From: Ruminiclostridium sp.
GTDB lineage: Bacteria > Bacillota_A > Clostridia > Oscillospirales > Ruminococcaceae
Assembly (NCBI GenBank): GCA_017550775.1
Contig: JAFZOA010000050.1
Span: 1-5,308, forward strand
Direction: 5' to 3'
DNA: 5,308 bases
Shown one piece after another: positions 1-5,308 of this stretch (position 1 is its first letter; every line of letters begins with the position of its first letter). The position numbers were made by a program, and so were the translations under genes. The notes beneath the pieces were generated by a model. It did no database searches and had not been told where the DNA came from. It saw only the letters and a list, made by a program, of their open reading frames with translations.

Positions 1-114
1 ACCCGCCATGAATCCCTCGTCACCGGAAAGAGTCCTTACGATGACAAGTTCCACGTCTCCTCTGTAAAACACCTTCGACGGTGTGATTATCTCAAGATTT
101 ACCTTCTTCGCCAT
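1..114 (-). CDS. atpC: F1Fo ATP synthase epsilon subunit, N-terminal 38 residues (partial, runs off the left edge)
   Basis: Epsilon is the central-stalk subunit that couples F1 rotation to the Fo ring and can inhibit ATP hydrolysis. The 38 visible residues start MAKKVNLEIITPSKVFYRGD and end near GDEGFMAG, which matches the N-terminal beta-sandwich of epsilon: a short basic start, then L-x-I-I-T-P, and later the G-x-x-G-F/I-x-x-G turn. The ATG at 114 is preceded by a GAGAGG ribosome site about 4 nt upstream. The gene lies 52 nt after the AtpD stop codon, the standard atpD-atpC order at the end of an atp operon. The reading frame is open to the window edge; the C-terminal helical hairpin is outside the window. 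Identification is by family pattern recognised by eye. Confidence 0.93.
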   Translation of the reverse strand, partial: MAKKVNLEIITPSKVFYRGDVELVIVRTLSGDEGFMAG

Positions 115-166
115 GTCTACCTCTCACTTTGCGGATATCGCCTTCAAAACAGGAATATGTTCCCGT

Positions 167-1757
<1,591 letters not shown>

Positions 1758-1774
1758 TAACAGACCTTACAAAT

Positions 1775-1785
1775 ATGACTGTCAT
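1775..1785. promoter_or_regulatory. Short palindrome upstream of the zinc-ribbon promoter (possible operator)
   Basis: ATGAC-T-GTCAT is a perfect 5+1+5 inverted repeat placed 17 bp upstream of the -35 box at 1752-1757. It lies between two copies of TTATTGACA (minus strand, 1798-1790 and 1760-1752) spaced 38 bp apart. Position and symmetry would suit a regulator site, but a palindrome this short can occur by chance and no regulator family is recognised. Confidence 0.25.
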
Positions 1786-1840
1786 TCCGTGTCAATAATT
1801 ATATGCGATACCAAGAAAACGGTTACACGGCGGCTGTTTC

Positions 1841-2308
1841 TCAGAGTATCTTCTCCATACCGATCTTCTGCGGGGTAAGACCGAGCTTCTCGTAAAACCG
1901 CATCGCGCCCTCGTTGCAGGTCCAGACATTGAGCGTCACGTTGTAGCAGCCTATGCTCTTCGCATAGCCGAGGACGTGCTCATACAGCGCCTTTCCGACG
2001 TGCTTTCCGCGCTCGCTCTCGTCAACGCAGAGGTCGTCGATGTACAGGGTCTTTATGTCGGTGAGTATGTTGTCGTCGGGGTGGTGCTGTAATATACAGA
2101 AGGCGTAGCCAACCAGCCTGTCCCCGTCGAACGCCGCGAATATCGGGCGCTTGTCGTCGGAGATGATCTCCGAGAGCTCGCTGTCGGTGTACTTCTTGAC
2201 ACCGCCCTTGAAGATATCCGGTCTGCCGAGGTGGTGCACCTCAAGCACCTGCCGGAGCAGCTTGTTGATGCCTTCCATATCGTTCTGTGATGCACGTCTT
2301 ATGTCCAT
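1841..2308 (-). CDS. GNAT family N-acetyltransferase, substrate unknown
   Basis: This 155-residue protein has the normal length of a single-domain GNAT, which transfers an acetyl group from acetyl-CoA to an amine. The N-terminus (MDIRRASQNDMEGI) is the typical beta1-alpha1 start. RLVGYAFCIL at 64-73 is the beta2-beta4 core. LYIDDLCVDESERGKHVGKAL at 88-108 is motif A, with R100-G-K-H-V-G105 as the acetyl-CoA pyrophosphate loop (R/Q-x-x-G-x-G/A). NEGAMRFYEKLGL at 132-144 is motif B, with Tyr139 at the usual general-acid position. The substrate cannot be told from the sequence; RimI-like, aminoglycoside or small-amine acetyltransferases remain possible. AAAGGAA at 2322-2316 lies 7 nt before the ATG, and a consensus promoter sits at 2372-2400. 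The next gene on this strand starts 159 nt downstream with its own promoter, so this is probably a single-gene unit. No clear terminator was found after its stop. Confidence 0.92.
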   Translation of the reverse strand: MDIRRASQNDMEGINKLLRQVLEVHHLGRPDIFKGGVKKYTDSELSEIISDDKRPIFAAFDGDRLVGYAFCILQHHPDDNILTDIKTLYIDDLCVDESERGKHVGKALYEHVLGYAKSIGCYNVTLNVWTCNEGAMRFYEKLGLTPQKIGMEKIL

Positions 2309-2371
2309 AGTAAGGTTCCTTTCTTAATTGCCTTTATTTACCGCTTTGTTGAGCATTAATAAACTAAAAAC

Positions 2372-2400
2372 ATTATACTCTGCCTCAAAAAAACTGTCAA
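2372..2400 (-). promoter_or_regulatory. Consensus sigma-A promoter for the GNAT gene
   Basis: The minus strand carries TTGACA (2400-2395) and TATAAT (2377-2372) with a 17-bp spacer, a full match to the sigma-A consensus. Expected transcription start is near 2365, leaving a leader of about 57 nt before the ATG at 2308. It diverges from the plus-strand promoter at 2426-2454, with 25 bp between the two -35 boxes. Confidence 0.88.
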
Positions 2401-2425
2401 GCCTCATAATTCGACCGGATTTGAT

Positions 2426-2454
2426 TTGACAACGGCGTTCTTTTAGTATATAAT
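2426..2454 (+). promoter_or_regulatory. Consensus sigma-A promoter for the lipoprotein-ispD unit
   Basis: TTGACA (2426-2431) and TATAAT (2449-2454) are separated by 17 bp, again a full consensus match. Transcription should start near 2461. The first good start codon with a ribosome site is at 2717, so the transcript carries an unusually long leader. The divergent partner at 2372-2400 could share a regulator, but no clear operator is seen in the 25 bp between them. Confidence 0.87.
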
Positions 2455-2460
2455 ATATTA

Positions 2461-2716
2461 CGATTACCCTGAAGGGAACCTCTAAAATTCAGACCGGTAT
2501 ATTTTTACGGCTGACCGCGCATCGGTCTGCGGGATATTTGCCGTACTGACCGTGAGAAATACCCCACGGTGCGAAGAAATGTCAGTGTCCGTTACATTCG
2601 GACTTAAACTCCGGACAGATCGTGCTCCCTGCCGCACGCCGCAGCGGACTAAAGTGAACCTCTAACGCAATCAACGCTCGATCTTTAATCATCGTTTCCC
2701 TAAAAAAGGAGAAAAA
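2461..2716 (+). other. Long structured 5' leader, about 255 nt, of the lipoprotein gene
   Basis: The stretch between the promoter and the ATG at 2717 has no convincing gene. By eye it can form: a CCC-TGAA-GGG tetraloop (2467-2476); a 9-bp stem of 2490-2498 with 2521-2529; a 6-bp ACCGTG/CACGGT hairpin (2549-2554 with 2565-2570); and a GTCCG/CGGAC hairpin (2587-2591 with 2599-2603). Two 23-nt segments, 2495-2517 and 2530-2552, agree at 16 positions. GAACCTCTAA occurs at both 2476-2485 and 2656-2665. I do not recognise a known riboswitch (no T-box, TPP, SAM or cobalamin core), nor SRP, RNase P or tmRNA signatures, and there is no U-tract terminator before the gene. It ends in AAAGGAG at 2705-2711, 5 nt before the ATG. 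Confidence 0.55.
2476..2665. repeat. Possible MITE-like element: 10-bp direct repeats bounding imperfect inverted ends
   Basis: GAACCTCTAA is exactly repeated at 2476-2485 and 2656-2665. The sequence just inside the left copy (2486-2497, AATTCAGACCGG) and the reverse complement just inside the right copy (2655-2644, ACTTTAGTCCGC) agree at 8 of 12 positions. Direct repeats outside inverted ends are the layout of a transposed element with target duplication; here the element would be 170 bp with no coding capacity. The same inverted ends could equally be the basal stem of an RNA. The match is short and unverified. Confidence 0.35.
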
Positions 2717-5116
2717 ATGTTCAGAAAGTTTAAGAATATAATCGCGCTTGCAGTCTGTACCGCAATGCTCGCGGGCTGCAACGGAAGCGCCAATCCTCCT
2801 GCAACGGAGACTTCCCCCGTTACTGCGTCGGAAACCGTCACCGAGACGACAACAGCGGCGGTAACTACAACCACCGCCGCCGATACCGCGACCGAGACCA
2901 CCCCTCCCTCCGCCGCTGCGCTCGATAATGAAGACGAGCCGGATAAAGACACGGAGGAACGCCCGCTTACCATAGCTGTGAGCGGCGTTAAGGGCGACTA
3001 TTCCCCCTTCGACAAGGCGGACGACTACACCTCTCTCATGAACAAGCTCACCGGCGTTACCCTCGTCGGACATACACGGGCGGGAAGCACAGTCACCAAC
3101 GGCCGCATACCCAAATCCGAGCGTTACGGCGGGAAGAGCTATACCTACAACGGGATAGCCGATACCACGGTGACACGGGACGAGGAGGAAGATACCACAT
3201 CATATACGTTCGTGCTGCGCGACGACGTGAGATTTGCCGACGGTAAGACGATGAACGCCGACGACATCATTTTCACGCTTTACCTGCACATCGACCCGTC
3301 CTACAGCGGAAGCTGTCCGTTACAGGACGCGGGCATCGTCGGCGTGCTCAACTACCGCTACAACACGAGCGCCGCCGATAACGTGAGCCGCGAGGAAATG
3401 GAAGAAGCGCTGAAGTCCGATGAGCTGAAACAGATCATCAAGGAGCAGATCATGCTTCCCGTGCTCAAGGAGCAGTACGACAACGTAAAGACGATGTTCG
3501 ACGACAGCTCATACTCCGTCTACACGACCAAGTACCCCACGCCGCAGGAGCTCTTCGCGTTCTTCTACGCCCTCAACATCAAGGACGGCAAGGACGGCGA
3601 GAACAAGAAGTATTCCGCCAAGGGCAAAGATGAAGCTACCGTGATCTCGGAGATCGCGGATATGTACGACGGAAACTACCGCCAGCTCGCGGGAATGACC
3701 GTCGGCAACGAGACCGCGTTCGACGAACAGGCGCTCGGAATAATAGTAGGCTATATCACCGGTAATGAGACTGTTACTGAGACCGTCCGCTCCGTAAGCG
3801 GCATAGTGAAGAACTCCGACACGAGCGTTACCGTCACGGTCAAGGGCGACTGCACACTTTTCGAGGAAGCGCTCTCCGAAATGATAATCGTCCCCCTGCA
3901 CCGCTACGGAAGTATGCCGATGTACAGCTATGAAAACGAGCGCTACGGCTTCGACAGGGGCAAGGCGGCTTCCGTGCTCGAAAAGACCCGCGAAAACCCT
4001 CTCGGCGCGGGCGCGTTCACGGTAACGGGCTTTGAGGACGGAGAAGTAAAGCTCGAAGCCAACAAATACTACTACAAGGGCAACGTCGCCGCAGGTTCGG
4101 TAAGACTGATAGAGGGCGACCCGGCAAATGCCGCGCAGCTCGTTGCGGACGGAATAGCCGATATCTGCGCGTCCGACGGTTCTTCCGAGAACTACGCCGC
4201 CGCGGAAGCCGCAAACAAGTCGATAGAGAAGATATACCCCGCGCTATGCTCCGACCTCGGTTACGGGTACATCGGAATAAACGTGGATAACGTTGCGATA
4301 GGCGACGGGTTCTCAAATCAGAGCTACGCCCTGCGCAAGGGACTTGCCACCGCGATCTCCGCGTTCCGGAAGGAGTCGCTTGAAGCTTACTTCGGCGACA
4401 GCGCCCAGATAACAGACTATCCCTACATCGAAAGCCTTGACATGGACAAGGACACGGAGGGCTACACCGAGCCGTTCGCCAGCGACGTTTACGGCAACCC
4501 GATATACAGCGAGGGCATGACCGCCGAAGAACGGTATGAAGCGGTCAAGAAAGCCTGCGTAGGCTTCTTCCTCTCGGCGGGATACTCAATGGCTAACTAT
4601 GTTATAACCGCTCCTCCGTACAACGGAACTATGGAATTCAACGCCGTGATCGCTGCCAACGGTACCGGCGATCACCCGTCTTACCTTGCCCTCACGAAAG
4701 CGGCGGAGCTGCTCGGCGAGATAGGGATAACGCTGAACGTTAAGGACGTCGAAGACCCGGCTATGCTCTGGAAGGAGCTCAACGACGGCACCAACGAGAT
4801 CTGGGCAGGTGCCTGGAACCACGAGAACCTTAAAGAAGCCTATATCGACAGCTACTACGGGCTTGAAGGCTCCACAAAGCTGAAAAAGTTCATAGACGAT
4901 GCCGAGTCCGCCTCAGAGGACGATCGCCTTGCCGCGTTCATGAAGTGCTACGGCAAGATCGTGACCGAGTACGCGGCGGAGATACCGATGTACAAGCGCT
5001 CTAAATGCACCATGTTCAGCACTCTGCGGATAGACGTGTCCACCGTGACCGAGAACATGACCGGCACATACGACTGGACGGACGAGCTCTGGCGCATAAG
5101 CCCCAAGACCAGATAA
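2717..5116 (+). CDS. Extracytoplasmic solute-binding lipoprotein, SBP family 5 (peptide/nickel type), unusually long
   Basis: Family-5 binding proteins capture oligopeptides, dipeptides, nickel or related solutes outside the membrane for an ABC importer. Residues 1-21 are a lipoprotein signal (basic FRKFK, hydrophobic core, lipobox LAGC with lipidated Cys21). About 23-81 is a Thr/Ala/Glu-rich spacer. The family-5 fold begins near R82. The signature stretch SYTFVLRDDVRFADGKTMNA then DD spans 162-183. NPLGAGAFTV (427-436) followed by NKYYYKG (449-455) is the second conserved block, and LGEIGITL with a later WAGAWN is in the C-terminal lobe. At 799 residues it exceeds the usual 500-600. Much of the excess is the Thr spacer plus an added segment at about 211-360, between the two conserved blocks. 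The start is supported by AAAGGAG 5 nt upstream and the lipobox. No permease or ATPase gene is adjacent, so the transporter partner and ligand are unknown. The product is expected on the outer face of the membrane; ispD follows 13 nt downstream. Confidence 0.87.
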   Translation: MFRKFKNIIALAVCTAMLAGCNGSANPPATETSPVTASETVTETTTAAVTTTTAADTATETTPPSAAALDNEDEPDKDTEERPLTIAVSGVKGDYSPFDKADDYTSLMNKLTGVTLVGHTRAGSTVTNGRIPKSERYGGKSYTYNGIADTTVTRDEEEDTTSYTFVLRDDVRFADGKTMNADDIIFTLYLHIDPSYSGSCPLQDAGIVGVLNYRYNTSAADNVSREEMEEALKSDELKQIIKEQIMLPVLKEQYDNVKTMFDDSSYSVYTTKYPTPQELFAFFYALNIKDGKDGENKKYSAKGKDEATVISEIADMYDGNYRQLAGMTVGNETAFDEQALGIIVGYITGNETVTETVRSVSGIVKNSDTSVTVTVKGDCTLFEEALSEMIIVPLHRYGSMPMYSYENERYGFDRGKAASVLEKTRENPLGAGAFTVTGFEDGEVKLEANKYYYKGNVAAGSVRLIEGDPANAAQLVADGIADICASDGSSENYAAAEAANKSIEKIYPALCSDLGYGYIGINVDNVAIGDGFSNQSYALRKGLATAISAFRKESLEAYFGDSAQITDYPYIESLDMDKDTEGYTEPFASDVYGNPIYSEGMTAEERYEAVKKACVGFFLSAGYSMANYVITAPPYNGTMEFNAVIAANGTGDHPSYLALTKAAELLGEIGITLNVKDVEDPAMLWKELNDGTNEIWAGAWNHENLKEAYIDSYYGLEGSTKLKKFIDDAESASEDDRLAAFMKCYGKIVTEYAAEIPMYKRSKCTMFSTLRIDVSTVTENMTGTYDWTDELWRISPKTR

Positions 5117-5129
5117 CGGGGGCGGAAGC

Positions 5130-5308
5130 ATGAATACAGATGTACTGATACTCGCAGGCGGGGGCTCGACCAGAATGAACGGCGTGAACAAGCAGTTCGT
5201 TCCCGTCGGCGGCATTCCCGTCCTGATAAAGAGCGCGCTCGCTTTTGAGCGCTCCCCCCTCGTGACCGGGATAATCATTGCCGCGCGCGAATGCGACATT
5301 GACAGGAT
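5130..5308 (+). CDS. ispD: 2-C-methyl-D-erythritol 4-phosphate cytidylyltransferase, N-terminal 59 residues (partial, runs off the right edge)
   Basis: IspD joins CTP and 2-C-methyl-D-erythritol 4-phosphate to give CDP-methylerythritol and pyrophosphate, the third step of the non-mevalonate isoprenoid pathway in the cytoplasm. The visible start MNTDVLILAGGGSTRMNG contains the nucleotide-binding loop A9-G-G-G-x-x-R15-M16. N20-K21-Q22-F follows, where Arg15 and Lys21 match the family residues that contact the CTP triphosphate. The following V-G-G-I-P-V-L and A-F-E-R-S-P-L-V also fit IspD and related sugar cytidylyltransferases such as TarI, which cannot be fully excluded from 59 residues. The ATG lies 13 nt after the lipoprotein stop, with GGGGG/GGAAG bases as a modest ribosome site, so the two genes are probably co-transcribed. 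The frame stays open to the edge. Confidence 0.85.
   Translation, partial: MNTDVLILAGGGSTRMNGVNKQFVPVGGIPVLIKSALAFERSPLVTGIIIAARECDIDR

Noticed and set aside
1800..1840. A terminator after the GNAT gene
   Set aside because: No GC-rich hairpin followed by a U-tract could be built; only 3-bp stems were found.
2349..2379. A plus-strand TTGAGC...TATACT promoter-like pair
   Set aside because: The 19-bp spacer and weak -35 make it poor, and the region is explained by the perfect minus-strand promoter on the same bases.
2582..3073. A 163-residue minus-strand frame with a Gly/Arg-rich middle
   Set aside because: It is antisense to the leader and the Thr-rich spacer of the lipoprotein; its composition is a reverse image of Thr/Ala codons.
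4913..5299. A 128-residue minus-strand frame over the lipoprotein end and ispD
   Set aside because: It overlaps two well-supported plus-strand genes and shows no recognisable motif.

Overview
The window looks like chromosomal DNA from a Firmicutes/Clostridia organism, most likely Oscillospirales (Ruminococcus-like). This is an inference from moderately high GC, strong AAAGGAG-type ribosome sites, consensus sigma-A promoters, a zinc-ribbon protein with a Gln/Pro-rich linker, a Thr-rich lipoprotein linker and an IspD of the non-mevalonate pathway. No rRNA or other decisive taxonomic marker is present.

Layout. The left part (1-2308) is on the minus strand. Read in transcription order it holds a GNAT acetyltransferase (2308-1841) and then, from its own promoter, an open frame (1681-167) that begins as a zinc-ribbon membrane-anchored protein. 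At the P-loop this frame becomes the C-terminal two thirds of the F1 ATP synthase beta subunit (AtpD). The start of atpC (epsilon subunit) follows and runs off the left edge. The right part (2426-5308) is on the plus strand: a consensus promoter, an unusually long structured 5' leader of about 255 nt, a 799-residue family-5 type solute-binding lipoprotein, and the 5' end of ispD 13 nt downstream.

Main points. (1) The zinc-ribbon/AtpD frame is a chimera. About 150 N-terminal residues of AtpD are absent and are replaced by a zinc ribbon, a repeat-rich linker and most of a transmembrane helix, joined exactly at GGAGVGKT. Neither half makes sense in this arrangement, so an assembly chimera or a microhomology-mediated rearrangement is more likely than a new working protein. 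Gene order left of about 1150 should not be assumed to continue into the right part until reads spanning the junction are examined. (2) The leader of the lipoprotein gene carries hairpins, a 10-bp direct repeat 180 bp apart and imperfect inverted ends just inside those repeats. It is either a small MITE-like insertion or a structured RNA element. (3) Three promoters with near-perfect -35 and -10 boxes and exactly 17-bp spacers are visible, two of them divergent with only 25 bp between their -35 boxes.

Functionally the genes do not form one pathway: energy metabolism (atpD remnant, atpC), an acetyltransferase of unknown substrate, solute (probably peptide) capture, and isoprenoid precursor synthesis. 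No defence, phage, CRISPR or secondary-metabolite system is visible.
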